Both the position numbers and the translations under genes were made by a program. A DNA stretch of 64,000 nt from Helicoverpa zea. Its lineage: Eukaryota; Arthropoda; Insecta; Lepidoptera; Noctuidae. A model generated the notes under the pieces. It was given only the letters and a program-made list of their open reading frames with translations. It was not told the origin of the DNA and searched no databases. The DNA lies in NCBI RefSeq assembly GCF_022581195.2, contig NC_061473.1, positions 8,990,001-9,054,000 on the forward strand. The letters run 5' to 3'. Positions 11,755-23,800 of this stretch are shown in pieces. Each line of letters begins with the position of its first letter. Position 1 is the first letter of the stretch.

Positions 11755-13422
11755 GTCCTTGTTTTCATAAATCTGAGAGTTGCATGCTCGAGTTAGATTT
11801 AGGATATAAATATATCGGTAAGCAACATTTGGTCACATTATAAAGTTCTTACAAATTGAAATCATCTTAAAATTGGGGAATGTGTTTGCTTTCGTGTATC
11901 ACGCTGAAACGGCTGGACTGATTGACATGAAATATGTCATTTTTGAGAGTACCTTATCTCAGAGAACTGCGCTAGAATTTCAAGTGCGGTTACGATTCGT
12001 TTTACTTTGAATGTTTGAACTTTAATGTTCATTCAATAAGGGTTATGGGGTTATGTCATAAAATAAAATGTTTTTTTTTTTTAATTGAAATTGGAAATTC
12101 GATCTATTTCACTTTGATTTTAGTTGAAAATACAATATTCTTAAGTAGCCAGTAAAATAATATAAACAATTTTGTTTCAGAAACTCTCTCAAATGTAGAA
12201 CTTATTGTAATACCATTTTCTGTCGTATTCATGCTGGTGTTAATATTGCAAGCTATCGAAGCTATAAGGAAGCATTGCAGGAAGAAACCAGATACAGCCA
12301 ACAGACCACCAATGCCTCTCGTAAGTTAAAAAACTCTTTGCTCCACTTTGACCAATCGATTGTTGATCGATAATCTTGTGGGAAATCATCTAATGACCCC
12401 TCTGACTGCGAGAGCGAGTGTCACACTCCATGGAGAACAACATGACTAGCGGAGATGTCATAACGCAATATCTCCTAAGAAAGGCGTTCGGGACACGAGG
12501 AACGTTACCAGCTCCACCCTCATACGCCTTCTTTAGAACCCGCCCATTATTTTCAAAATAAAATCACCAATCAATCGAGGCCAATCTTTGATAGAGTTAT
12601 TTTGATTTGACAAGGAACCCGAACGTCTCGTCAGTTCTAGTTACTGTTCAATAATACTGTACGTTGCTTGACCTATATATATCATATCATCAGCAATAAT
12701 AGCAGTAAAAATAAAGTAGCATCAATTAATATTGAAGATAAAATTAAATTAAAATATTTTAATTTGATGATAGTCCCCTTAAGGGTAGAGTACTGCACGT
12801 GCTGCTGCCTTTTCGACCCAAAACGGTTTCATGTAAATATCAGTAATGTCATTCAAAATCCCTCATCCATCTCCCGAGCCTTTTTTCCTACTATGTTAAG
12901 GTAGGCTTCCAGTCTAACCAGACGTAGCTGAGTACCAGTGTTTTACAAGGAGCGACTGCCCTATCTGACCCCCTCAACCCAGTACCGTGGCAACCCAATA
13001 CCCTTTGGTTAGACTGGTGTCAGACTTACTGGATACTGAATATCCGTAACGACCGCTAAGGATGTTCAATGACAGCCGGGATCTACAGTTTGACGTGCCA
13101 TCCGAAACACAGTCATTGGTGTTTAAGATATACTTAGAAAGATCATAGGTACAAACTTAGAAAAGCATTGGTACTTGCCTGACCTGGAATCGACCCCGCG
13201 CACTCATACTTGAGAGGTTGGTTCTTTACCCACTAGGACACCACGACATCGAGTTGGATGTTCAAAATGATCCTTTAATAATATATTTATCATTATTTAT
13301 TTCAGCCATATCGTCCATTTTACCTGAATCTACTCTTCCAAAAGGAATGTGAACGAGAAATTCGAGAGAAGGAAGGTCAACTCTGCGAAGAAAATATTTA
13401 TGAAGAAATTGATCCGTTTTAG
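11755..13422 (+). CDS. Partial copy of the YEEI-tail membrane protein gene (last three exons)
   Basis: Exons at 11755-11817, 12181-12320 and 13306-13422 (stop TAG at 13420) correspond one-to-one to exons 4-6 of the complete minus-strand gene at 20811-24132. Acceptors (ttccttgcag, tttgtttcag, tatttcag) and donors (gtaagc, gtaagt) are intact and phases agree. The product would hold the membrane-proximal ectodomain with two cysteines, one transmembrane segment, a basic stop-transfer (RKHCRKK), a proline-rich stretch and a tail ending EENIYEEIDPF. Exon 4 is 6 bp longer than in the other copy, in frame. Against that copy I count about 14 non-synonymous and 7 synonymous differences over the three exons, and no stops or frameshifts. 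Equivalents of exons 1-3 were not found between the satellite and 11755. Either this is a 5'-truncated duplicate, or those exons lie beyond the satellite and outside the window. Activity unknown. Confidence 0.7.
12429..12675 (+). mobile_element. MITE family A in the penultimate intron
   Basis: Begins with the family terminus catggagaacaacatgacta and contains gcggagatgtcataacg; the distal terminus is missing. It occupies the same site as the copy at 21573-21854 in the paralogous gene: both are flanked by gagcgagtgtcacactcc. The insertion therefore predates the gene duplication. Confidence 0.85.
12864..13248 (-). mobile_element. SINE family 1 (tRNA-derived), near full length
   Basis: On the minus strand it starts with a tRNA-like head (box A region gtcctagtgggtaaag, box B region gggtcgattcc) and continues into a body with ctgtcattgaacatcc, tctgacaccagtctaacca and actggtactcagct-like phrases. 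It lies in the last intron of the truncated gene copy and is absent from the corresponding intron of the complete copy, so it inserted after the duplication. Confidence 0.88.
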
Positions 13423-13471
13423 AGATTTTCAATCACCTAGCTTTTTCCTTAGTATGTATTTTAAATAGCAA

Positions 13472-13477
13472 AATAAA
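13472..13477 (+). terminator. Polyadenylation signal AATAAA after the truncated gene copy
   Basis: AATAAA lies 50 bp after the stop codon and is followed by a T-rich stretch (gctcttttatttattc), a plausible cleavage and downstream element. Confidence 0.55.
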
Positions 13478-13576
13478 GTCTGCTCTTTTATTTATTCATG
13501 GTATTTTATTTATTTATTTTTTAAAACTGACCTGACATTATTTTTAAACAAAGTAACTATGTAATCTATAGATACT

Positions 13577-13969
13577 AATTATTATTATTATTAGCCAATA
13601 GTGTCCCACTGCTGGGCAAAGGCCTCCCCATCCCATTTCCATACCTCCCGATCCTTCGACCGAGTCCACCAGTCTCGACAGTGGGCGTCTAGTTCGTCAC
13701 GCCATCTCTTCCGGGGCCTACCCCGCCTGCGATGTCCATCCTGGGGTGTCCACTGGGTGATAATAGTGGGCCATCTTTCCGGATGCATACGGCTAACGTG
13801 TCCGGCCCAGTTCCTCTTCAATGTTGCCGCTTTTCGGCCTACAGCAACTCCTGTTCTGGAACGTATTACGGTATTCCGGATGCGATCCGTCCGTTTAGTG
13901 CCCAAAAGGCTACGTTCCATTGCTCTTTGGCAAACCTTGAGTTTGGACTTCTGAAACTCAGTAGATACT
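13577..13969 (-). mobile_element. LINE 3' end (RTE/Jockey-like reverse transcriptase C-terminus)
   Basis: A minus-strand open frame ending at 13591 encodes the familiar C-terminal region of insect non-LTR retrotransposon reverse transcriptases, with the motifs NWAGHVSRM, RRRGRPRKRWRDELD and GEAFAQQWD. It is 5'-truncated upstream of about 13969 and ends in an (ATT)n tail at 13577-13593, as expected after target-primed reverse transcription. The function in the intact element is copying element RNA at the chromosomal nick. Here it is a dead fragment, recent enough to lack internal stops over about 110 codons. Confidence 0.88.
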
Positions 13970-15545
13970 AATATGAAAAAAAATAGAAAAAAAATAGATA
14001 GATACTAAGTAATATGAAAAAAAAAAATAGATAGATACTAATATGAAAAAAAAAGTGGTTTGTTTCTTTTTGCACCTTAAACCGAAACTACTAAACTGAT
14101 TTTAAAAATTATTTCACTGTTGGGTAGCTAGATTATTCCCGAGTAACATGTTTTATCCAGATAGGATTATAAGTTCCTTTGAAACAGCTAGTATTAAATA
14201 CGTTTTCACAAATTTTGAATTGATGTAAGAACACGCTGAAAAAAAAACATGATACCTACATATTTCCAATATGTCATTGTACCTAATCTGTTAAGCCGTT
14301 TTAAAGTAAAAGTAGGTACCGAATACATAAACGAATTGATAATTGTCAGACGAATTTTACCTGAAGACCTAAAAAACTGATTGTTTCTTGTAGGTATAAC
14401 GATAATTAAATAACCACGCCAGTCTGGTATATTAATAGAATTCAAAATTCATCAAAATCAAATCAATCAAGACCCAATAAATAAAACTTCGAAACATTTT
14501 GAGTAAAGACAAAATTACACTGCGATTTTCCATTCACGGCCCAAAAGCGGACATAACCGGGCACCATAATTAGTATATCAATAAAATAACGACTCATTAT
14601 GTTAAACACTATAGAACGCGTTAATTACTGTCATCAATCATACGCACAATGACCGGGAAATATCCAAAATGGCCGGCCAAAGTGTTGTTTAGAATAATTT
14701 GCTTGTGTAAAATAAGTTGGTTACCCCATCCCGCGGTTTTAGTTGAGAAACTTGGATAAAAAGCTGCTTATTATAGATCCGAGTACCACACATATCTATG
14801 CTATCTGACCAGTTCAGTAGTTTTGTAGACTTTAAGGTACAAAAAACAAACAAAAAATGTGTTAATGTTATTATGACAGATTATACTTATACCTATTTCC
14901 CCACGGTTTTGCTCGCGACCCGGGGTAATTGCTTTCTGCACCCTGCAAAAATATTACCAATCCCCGTTCTCAGGCCCTAGACTGGCTGTATCCCTTTTAT
15001 TTAAATTGATTTAGTAGTTTTGGCGTGAAAGCGCCACAGACAAACGAAATTTTAAAAAATAGCTTTAGTTAATAATTTATTTGTTAATAAAATTATAAAA
15101 TATTATCTATTGTTTTAATTTCGTTTAATGAAAGTAGGCTAATTAAATTAGCACTCTTTCAAGTCAAATTACATTGGACAGCAAAAAACTTCATACATAC
15201 AGGAAGTTGAATAATGTGCAAAGTTAAATAAAACTAAGTTTAAATCTAAATCGCTTAAACGCTAACGGGTCAGAACTCAGAACGTCAGAATGTCAGAACG
15301 TCAGAACCCTCGTCCGTCATTGTCGTGACATGTCACCTGTCACTCGTGACGTCACTCTAAAATATGGATATATAACTCTACAATAGTATTTTTGGGTTCA
15401 GAAATGTTTTTTGATAAAGCCATTTTTGTAGACTTTAAAATGTATGTCTGTAAAAGGTTATTAGTAATGTGGTTTATTTAAACTAATTGAAATTGTTATA
15501 GGTATATTTCTTTCAAGCATTATAAATTAAAATTGTGCATAGATT
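13970..15545. other. AT-rich span, no gene recognised
   Basis: It contains a short run of duplicated atagatactaatatgaaaaa phrases (13970-14055) and a decayed Helitron-like fragment around 14900-15050 (gctcgcgacccgg, tttagtagttttggcgtgaaa). Near 15280-15360 the gtcagaac/gtcac phrases repeat loosely. I see no exon structure or RNA gene. Confidence 0.5.
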
Positions 15546-15548
15546 AGG

Positions 15549-15702
15549 CAAACTTTTTTTTTTTTTTTTTTAACGACGTCAAAAATCATCAAAAGACCCC
15601 TCCCGCTGTGGGTTAGCAGCGGTGAGGGAGTGCCAGACTCTTAATGACTAAAAACCGTCGTGTTCCGTCATAGGCCTTTTATATACCAGGGCCATATAGC
15701 CG
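15549..15702 (-). mobile_element. Unclassified retroposon family C, 5'-truncated
   Basis: Starts on the plus strand with a T-run (the reversed poly-A tail), then aacgacgtcaaaaatcatc, acccctcccgctgtgggtta and gtcagtaag-complement phrases shared with the full-length copy at 61346-61528. Confidence 0.75.
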
Positions 15703-16334
15703 ACTAGCTTCTGCGCGTGGTTTTACCCATGTCCTGGGACTTCTACTTCTTTACCAAAAGTAGCCTATGTCCGTATCCATCTATGTGCATTTCATTGCAA
15801 TCGGTTCAGCCGATTCAACGTAAATACTAAACAAAAAACAGATATTTCTATTCATAATTAGCAAAATGATTAAAAAAACCCGACCCGAACGAATACGTTA
15901 AAAAATATTACAAAATAAATATGAAACAATATCAAAAAACAATAGCGAGCAAAAATAATAAATAAACACAAAACAATGGACCAATAGGCATTTTAATATG
16001 CCATTACAGAAAACAAATTTACGAACCGCAGACGAACCATATTTCATTTAATCCCAACCGTTCATCAGTTCATTCATTCATTTATTCGTTCACTCAATTA
16101 ATCGTCCATTCGGTCGCTGTCAGTGGCGCTCACATTAATTTGGCAATTCGTAGTTATTCAATTGGGGATCAAAAATACAATTTGTTATATATAATAATAA
16201 TATAATAATATAATTGAATTTTGGGCTAAAACCAATAATTTTGGTTAATGGTTATTTTAAAGGTATCGTTTTGTGGCCTTTCTGTAAGCGTTCTATGGTG
16301 TCAAACCAACAGTAATTTACTAGTATTATCATAT

Positions 16335-16676
16335 ACAGAGTGTGTCGTAAATCATCACATTAAATTAAATACGTTATATACTGGTTAATGTGTGTTAATA
16401 TCTATATCGATTAGCACAAAGAAAAAAATAAAATCGCAAAAAAAAAAGAATATTTCAAACAAAGTAAATAGAATAAAAATGTGCGAGAATTAGAACACCA
16501 TATTTTATAACCATTACAAACAACGGAAATTCTCCCTAGAAAACTGACAGTGGTCAAAACATTCGATACTCCTAACTTTATCTCTGCTTTACCTAGACAT
16601 CATGTTGAATGGAACACGCCATAGAATATCATAAAGTATATGTGATAGAATTATGATTAGGCACGACTCACCCGAT
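16335..16676. mobile_element. MITE family F
   Basis: Ends are imperfect inverted repeats, agagtgtgtcgtaaatcatc at the left and the complement of gggtgagtcgtgcctaatca at the right. The interior shares caaacaacggaaattctccc-type phrases with the interrupted copy at 34648-35195. Non-coding. Confidence 0.65.
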
Positions 16677-17254
16677 ATTGGAAATATTTATTTGTAGGTA
16701 AGGAATAAACTCAAACACTACTGGACCGATCAAATCTTTGACAGTAAAATACTGTAAAAAGTGAGAAAAAATATTTCAATCTGTTTATTATGTACTTTAC
16801 TACGTAAGGACCAACTTTAACTACTCATCAAATAATACCCTTTTCTACAATTGGTTAGAATTCTTACACCTACAACTTGTCACAGAAAGTACCAGGCTAG
16901 CATACTCTTCTTGGAGCTGACAAAACGAACACAGCTAATATAAGGAACCTAACTCATTCCCCAGATACTGAAACTTTCAGGTATCTTCAGGCTTTTACAA
17001 TCCGATATATTACGGCCATTGCGAATAACTATCGCTTAGACCCCGAGGAAAATTGAACCGTATCTCAAAAGACAGAAGGTTGAAATTGGCTTGAAGACTT
17101 GTGGTACTGGAAAAGCAGTAGAGTTTAAAATTGGGTATAGTAAGTTTTGGTGCTTACCCCTTTCAGTATTTTGCAGGTAATACTAGGGATTTAAGGCATG
17201 GGAGAAAGAGGGAGTTAGGTTAAGAAAACTTTAATAGACTGCTCCAAAGGCTCG

Positions 17255-17410
17255 ACGACCTCGATGGCGCAATGGTCATCATGCCGGACCGCCGAACCTG
17301 AGGTCCCGGGTTCGATTCCCGGTTCGGTCGACATTTGTGTGATGAGCATGCTTGTTGGCCGTGGTCTGGGTGTTATGATATGTATTTATAAATATGTATA
17401 CAAGGTGTTG
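17255..17410 (+). mobile_element. SINE family 4, tRNA-like head
   Basis: Box A-like tggcgcaatgg (17270-17280) and box B-like ggttcgattcc (near 17310) sit about 30 bp apart, as in RNA polymerase III promoters of tRNA-derived SINEs. The body gtggtctgggtgtta and tgtatttataaatatgt recurs in the copy at 26510-26668. An open frame crosses it by chance. A genuine tRNA is unlikely because the body follows directly and the acceptor stem is poor. Confidence 0.8.
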
Positions 17411-17789
17411 ATTTGCATTTGTGCCATACGTCAGCAGGAGGACATAAAATACGTAAATAATCGATTGGAATTACAGTTAACGGGAAATAGTTAATATGCG
17501 CTGCTTTTTATGTCATTGTAATGTCATAGTATTTCAGGAATAATCCAATTTTATGAATGAAATTCATGAGTGATCATTGCGAATGCTTTGTGTTTACGTT
17601 TGTATGAGGGCGCAGCACAGTTTTGAGGCCAGTAACACACGCGCCGAGTTTGAAAACGGGTAGGTGGCATTGACGAATTTCCGAAAAAAAATTAAAATCA
17701 AAAATTTTCGTACCAATTTTTTTGTTGATTTGGGTTGAGAATCATTAGTATAATTACGTCCTTTACTATGGCACGGATGCAAATCAACA

Positions 17790-17930
17790 GCTTGTATATG
17801 TAGCTATATGTAGTTTATCAGTTGTGTTAGCACCCATAACACAAGTTAATAAATAACTTACCATGGGGCTAACCGACCGTGTGTGAAAAAGGTGTCCCGA
17901 CATTATAAAAAAAAAAAAAAAAAAATGTAG
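17790..17930 (+). mobile_element. SINE family 4 tail with poly-A
   Basis: The segment gcttgtatatgtagctatat through ggtgtcccgacatta ends in an A-run of about 19 at 17907-17925. The same sequence occurs in reverse at 26510-26640. Confidence 0.7.
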
Positions 17931-18189
17931 TTACAAAGACAAAGACTGCTAAGCTGTGGTCATATGTTTAAATTTCATATCTAACAATTACATTTACATT
18001 ATATTTTTTATCAGTGGTAAACTAGTATGAAAATAATAAAGAGCCAGTGAGTTTTAAACCAAATATGTAATCCGGATATTCGTGATCATTTAACAAACTA
18101 GAAATCATTGTCAGTCTTACTAATTATTTTTCAACGTAAAAAAATAAGTGCGACATAGTAAAGTTCAGTAGTGTGATGGAATAAAGAGA

Positions 18190-18232
18190 AAGGAGAACAA
18201 ATGACTAGCGGAGATGTCATAACACAAAATAT
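18190..18232 (+). mobile_element. MITE family A terminal fragment
   Basis: A short piece of the family terminus (gagaacaaatgactagcgga, gatgtcataac); the rest is missing. Confidence 0.7.
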
Positions 18233-18442
18233 CCTCCGTACCCTTAAATTGGGTAAATTAATACAAAATCGGCGTCCTTCCTCCCCGTCGTCTACACCAA
18301 AATAATTTATTTCGTTTAAAGGGTTTAGCCTGGATTTGTTGACACTAATATAATTAGGTTCTACCTAAAAATACCTTCATATTATAAATAGGTAAAATTT
18401 ATAAGTTTTGTACGTATGGATTTCCAAAATTCTTTCACTAGT

Positions 18443-18541
18443 AGATAGCTCCAATGTTCCTGAGTGCCATAGGCTACATTTTATCCCGATACGTGCATTA
18501 GTTCCCACGGGACACTGTGGAAACCGCGGGAAAACGGCTAG
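18443..18541 (+). mobile_element. Helitron-like 3' end
   Basis: Contains ataggctacattttatccc and ends in gggaaaacggctag followed by T. A GC hairpin a few bases before CTAG at an A/T target is the usual Helitron 3' signature. Confidence 0.65.
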
Positions 18542-19257
18542 TATTGTATATTTACATTGAGGAAAAATGGAAACCTATACCTTGTACCATACAAAAGAGA
18601 TCATCTTCACGTTCTGTTCCTATATTTGCAAAGTTTGATGTGCTCGGCCTAGTCTATGGGCCTACTTACATGTTATTTTATTCGCTTTTTACTCTAGTTA
18701 TTTTTCTTTATGATCTTTGGGTGCTTGGGAACCGTTTGACCTTATTTAGCACTTAATCGATGTTACGTGTGTACTTCCATTCATCTTCATACTGAATCAA
18801 AAAATCTTTGTAGTGTACGCGCGCTCTTAGAATGATTCCTTGATATCACACCTACTTTCACTACAAAATCGTAAGATGTAATGAAATATAGGTCTATTAC
18901 GTTCTGTAGGTACCTATACTAAACATGTTTTTTGAAAGTATGCGTAAAAAATACATATAGGTTTGTATGTATTTTCCTCAATAAAGGATATTTTCGTCAA
19001 TTACCTTTTAATAGAAACAATATAGAAGAAAATAAACACTGCATACCAAACAGTCGGCCGACAGTCGACCAGATACAGCTGAGAACCAGTGTTTCTCAGA
19101 GATCTTTCAACACATGAATTCTAAACCGATTTACATATGGTGAAACTATCGAAAATATTAAATATCATGCTATTTTTAGCGCGCTTTCATTAAATCAAAA
19201 CTTGTGAAAAACAGCTGTAACTATTTAATATTCCTAGGATATAAGAAATGATGATGA

Positions 19258-19617
19258 TGATGTCCTCCTAACCGATTATCGGCTACGGCGGCGGTTCTCA
19301 TGTAAGGAGATTAGCTAACTGCGCAGGACATATTATAGTAAACAAGCATTTGTGCAGACACAGGTGCACTCACTATTCCTTCACTCTCATAGCCTGATGA
19401 GACGGCATTTCGACACTCGCGTAGAGAGATCAGGCGCAGGACCGACATTTACATGCTCTCCGATGCACGGGTGTATCAATCACCAACTTCCAGGCTCCGG
19501 GCTACTTTGTGAAAATTTCTAAGTCCCAAAAAGTGATTTTTGTCCATCCCGGGAATCGAGCCCAAGACCTCGTGCTCAACAGCTGCGCTTGCGATAGCTA
19601 GACCAACGAGGCTACCT
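19258..19617 (-). mobile_element. SINE family 3, full-length reference copy
   Basis: On the minus strand the tRNA-like head (ttggtctagctatcgca, then the box B region gggctcgattcccggg) is followed by a body with gtcggtcctgcgcctgatct and agtgaatagtgagtgcacct-like phrases. Five copies occur in the window, all in this orientation. A (GAT)n run at 19250-19262 marks the tail end. Confidence 0.85.
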
Positions 19618-19619
19618 AT

Positions 19620-20425
19620 GAGAAATAGGCTAACTTCCAAAAACTTATTATTGGATATTTGAAGCAGTTAAGAGCAGTTTCAACTTCGATTCCCAGGAGT
19701 GACAATACCCCAGGGTTTAGTGGCTACTGCAGGGGTTTAACTAGACTAGATAACAAGAAACAGTTAAGTCTCAGTATTTCGTAGTAGGAATATAGGTATT
19801 TCGGTAAATGCAACTTTAAACGTAAATAGGTCATGAGAAATAACTATGTCAGTTTCTAACCTAAATGCCTATATATAAAATGAAATATTAACCATATTGA
19901 TACTATACTCTCAACGATGGTCAGTTATAATAAGAAACAAAAACCTAAAAAATAGTTTAAATATTTCATTAAAATATGAAAATATATTAGACAATATTAC
20001 AAGATTAATTGTAGGTATAATTTAGTTCTTTCTTTAATAAATTATCTTGTTTCAGTAATCCTTTTCAACTACCATAAGCGTTCGGTTTTGAAGAATAATT
20101 AAATAAAATACCAAATTTTATTTTGCTTTCAAGTGTAATTAAAATAATGTCTGAAAAGAAAATCAATTTACAGCATGTATTGCACAAACTTACCTAACAA
20201 AGTTTGACATTTAAATATCTTACGTGATCAAAGTAAAGCCTAATTTGTAATATTGTAATATCTAACTAAGTGTTATTTACATTATAATAATATTATACTA
20301 GTTGTGCCTCATTGTACCTACCGCCTGTGGCTCGAAGAACCTTCTTTCCTTAACCGAAAGTAGCCCCTGTACCTTCTCAGACTCTCCGAATTAAAAAACA
20401 AATGACAAACACAGTCTTAGGTATC
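19620..20425. other. No gene recognised; a decayed Helitron-like patch at about 20295-20400
   Basis: The span is AT-rich. Only 20295-20400 (tactagttgtgcctc, cgcctgtggctcgaag, aaagtagcccctgtacc) resembles worn Helitron ends. Confidence 0.45.
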
Positions 20426-20552
20426 GGGTTTACCAGGTAACTAAGATGAGGTCAGATACGCAATCGCTCCATGTAGAATACTAATACTCAGCTACATCCA
20501 GTCAGACTGGAAGCCGACCCCAACATACTAGGGAAGGCTAGGCAGATGGTGA
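20426..20552 (+). mobile_element. SINE family 1 fragment downstream of the complete gene
   Basis: Carries the family phrases agactggaagccgacccca and ctcagctacatccagtc. It lies immediately downstream of the gene's original 3' end. The other gene copy also shows a related phrase after its stop (cctagctttttccttagtat), so part of this SINE may have been in the ancestral 3' UTR. Confidence 0.7.
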
Positions 20553-20575
20553 TTGAAAATCTCTAATACGAATCA

Positions 20576-20807
20576 TCATCTTCCGAGCCTTTTTCCCAAC
20601 TATGTCGAGGTCGGCTTCCAGTCTAACCGGATGCAGCTGAGTACCAGTGCTTTACAAGGAGCGACTGCCCTATCTGACCTCCTCAACCCAGTTACCCGGG
20701 CAACCCAATACCCCTTGGTTAGACTGGTGTCAGACTTACTGGCTTCTGGCTGCCCGTAACGATTGCCAAGGATGTTCAATAACAGCCGGGACCTACAGGT
20801 TAACAGT
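20576..20807 (-). mobile_element. SINE family 1 inserted at the stop codon, with 16-bp target duplication
   Basis: The SINE body is flanked by identical 16-bp copies of tctctaatacgaatca at 20560-20575 and 20808-20823. The duplicated bases include the complement of the last codons and TAG stop of the minus-strand gene. The gene-proximal copy therefore keeps the C-terminus intact while the original 3' UTR lies beyond the SINE. The tRNA head is missing (5' truncation). Confidence 0.92.
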
Positions 20808-20810
20808 TCT

Positions 20811-23800
20811 CTAATACGAATCAATTTCTTCATAAATATTTTCTTCGCAAAGTTGTCCTTCTTTCTCTTGAATTTCTCTTTCACATTCCTTTTGAAAGAG
20901 TAGATTCAGGTAAAATGGATGATGTGGCTGAAATCAGTAATAAAAGATAAATAAACAAATTAAAGGTAAATAATAAAGGTAAATAAATAAGGTAAATAAA
21001 AAATAATAAAGGTAAATAAATAAAACTAATTTTACGGATCTTTTAATTAATTAGTCCCGACGTGTCGGATACTTTACAGCATCCATGTTGTTTACAATTC
21101 TCGGGCAGACTAATATATTGGTCTTCTTGATATTTTAGTTACACAGGGCTACCCTACATTTTGTTGAACAAATGTCGGGATTAAATAATATTAATACAAC
21201 CGCGATAAAATCCGTAAAAGTAGTTTTATTTCAATATATAATATTCGGGTAAGTGTCAGAAATTAATATAAATAAATGGTACGTTTTGAATGCCAACTGC
21301 TGACTGCAACTGCAGTAAGTCGGCCGTTGGATCAAAGCGGCAGCAGCACGTGCAGTACTCTAATCTTAATCATCATATTATATTAATTTAATTTTATCTT
21401 CAATACTAATTAAACATATAGAAAGTTACTCGTGACATTTAAGTGAGAAGTTATAATATTATTGCAAAAGTTACCTCACGATGTGTTACAGAACTTCCTG
21501 CTTGAATTAATAAAACAATTCAGAGTTCAACATCGTATGTACTTACTTTAATTCATGTAAATAAATACCTACCACGGAGGAAGAAAAGATAACAGAGATT
21601 CCATAAGGTAGGTCAAGCACGTACGGTAGGATTGAACAGTAACTAGAAATGACGAGACGTTCGGGTTCCTTGTCAAATCAAAATAACTCTATCAAAGATT
21701 GGTCTCGATTGATTGGTGATTTTATTTTGAAAATAATGGGCGGGTTCTAAAGAAGGCGTATGAGGGTGGAGCTAGTAACGTTCCTCGTGTCCCGAACGCC
21801 TTTCTTGGGAGATATTGCGTTATGACATCTCCGCTAGTCATTTTGTTCTCCATGGAGTGTGACACTCGCTCTCGCAGTCAGAGGGAGCATTAGATGATTT
21901 CCCACAAGATTGTCGATCAACAATCGCTTGGTCGAAGTGGACCAAAGAGTTTTTAAACTTACGAGAGGCATTGGTGGTCTGTTGGCTATATCTGGTTTCT
22001 TCCTGCAATGCTTCCTTATAGCTTCGATAGCTTGTAATATTAACACCAGCATTAATATGACAGAACATGGTATTATAATAAGTTCTACAGTTGAGAGAGT
22101 TTCTGAAACAAATTTTTATATTAATGTGTGCTACTGATTACTTAAAAAATGATAATTTGGGGCTAAAATCAAAGTGATATAAATCAAATTTCCAATTTGT
22201 GTAAGAAATATCGATTTATTTTAATTACAGGTGGTTATTTTATGACGTAAACCTCATTGAATAAACGTCAAAGTTACCGGCCGTGTTGACACATAGGTAC
22301 TACCAAAAATGATATATTTCATCTCAAACGTTTCAGGCGTTTTAGCATGATACACAAAAGCAAACATACTTCTCAATTTAAAGATTTTTTCAATTTGTAT
22401 GATTATTTTGTTGCTTTAGTTGCTTACCTTTATAACCTAAATCTATCTCGAGCATGCAACTCTCAGATTCTTGAAAACAAGGACCTGCAAGAAAATAAAC
22501 ATGTTCTATTAAACTATCTCATTATATATATTAGCGAAGCTGTCATAACGCAAAGTCTCCTAAGAAAGTAGCGCGCCAAAATGCGGGTGTTCGGGGGACG
22601 AGGAACGTTACAAGCTCCTTCACACGCCTTCTATAAAACACTACCATTATTTTCAAAATAAAATCACCAATCAATCAAAACCAATCTTTGACAAATTGGT
22701 TTTGATTTTACAAGGAACCCGAACGACTCGTTAATTATAGCAACTAGTAAAAATATCTTGTCTTACCTCCAGGCTTATATTCAATTAGTTTCGTAATTGA
22801 ACTTATATTTAAAAATGCTTGTTTTCCTTCACATAATCTTATTACACGTTTTGGTCCAACTGAATCGTATAGTTCCAAGTCAATTGATACAATCTTTTCT
22901 TCTTCAAATTGTCGTTGGATTTGCACAGAGTTACCACCGCGACCTATTTTGAAATCTCTTGAAAGTTTCCTTCCTGAAATTCAGAATAATGTGTTATGTT
23001 TGCGTTTGTAGAAAAATCATCTCTGCTTAGCCTTTTCCCAAGTATGTTAGGGTCGGCTTCCAGTCTAACTGGATGCAGCTGAGTACCAGTGCTTTACAAG
23101 GAGCGACTGCCTATCTGACCTCCTCAACCCAGTTACCCGGGCAACCCAGTAATTCCTTGGTAAGACTGGAGTCAGACTTACTACCCGTAACGATTGCCGA
23201 AAATGTTCAATGACAGCCGGGACCTACAGTTTGACGTGCCATCCGACACACAGTCATTGGTGTTTAAGATACACTTAGAAAATGCGTACAAACATAGAAA
23301 AGTTGCATTATGATACTTGACTTGGAATCGAACCCATTACTTGAGAGGTTGGTTTTTTACTCACTCTCAGAAAAGATAGCGTGATAGAAACTACATATAT
23401 ACTTACTTGGTAACTGCATTTTCAAAAATGCAGAAGTCACATTCGGGGGTATATTTTTTAAGGTCACGTTCATATTTAAACGATCAAGATCGTAAAAGGA
23501 GAACCTATAAGGAAATGTTTTTATCACCTTGCCATCTGAAAGTAGAAACAGTAAAAAAAAAATAAACTTTCCGCAAAATAAACTTTTAATATTAAAAATT
23601 GTTGTTGGGTATTGGGCTGCCCGGGTAACTGGGTTGAGGAGGTCAGATAGGGAGCCGCTCCTTGTAAAGCACTGGTAGTCAGCTGCATCCAGTTAGACTC
23701 GAATCCGTCCCCAACATAGTTGGGAAAAAGGCTACGCAGATTCTGAGCTCGCAGCTAAAAGAAATAAACTAGGCAAGGTTTTAAAGCTTTTTCAAACACA

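Noticed and set aside
12104..12301. Minus-strand ORF with a hydrophobic stretch
   Set aside because: Antisense of the transmembrane exon of the plus-strand gene copy; the same applies to the plus-strand ORF at 21910-22137 in the other copy.
13601..13971. Plus-strand ORFs of 117 and 79 codons
   Set aside because: Antisense shadows of the LINE reverse transcriptase fragment on the minus strand.
17264..17494. 76-codon ORF and possible true tRNA gene
   Set aside because: It overlaps the tRNA-like head of a SINE. The body continues as in other SINE copies and an acceptor stem is not formed.
20553..20884. ORFs on both strands near the 3' end of the YEEI-tail gene
   Set aside because: They cross the SINE insertion and the splice acceptor. 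The real reading frame there is the 39-codon last exon.
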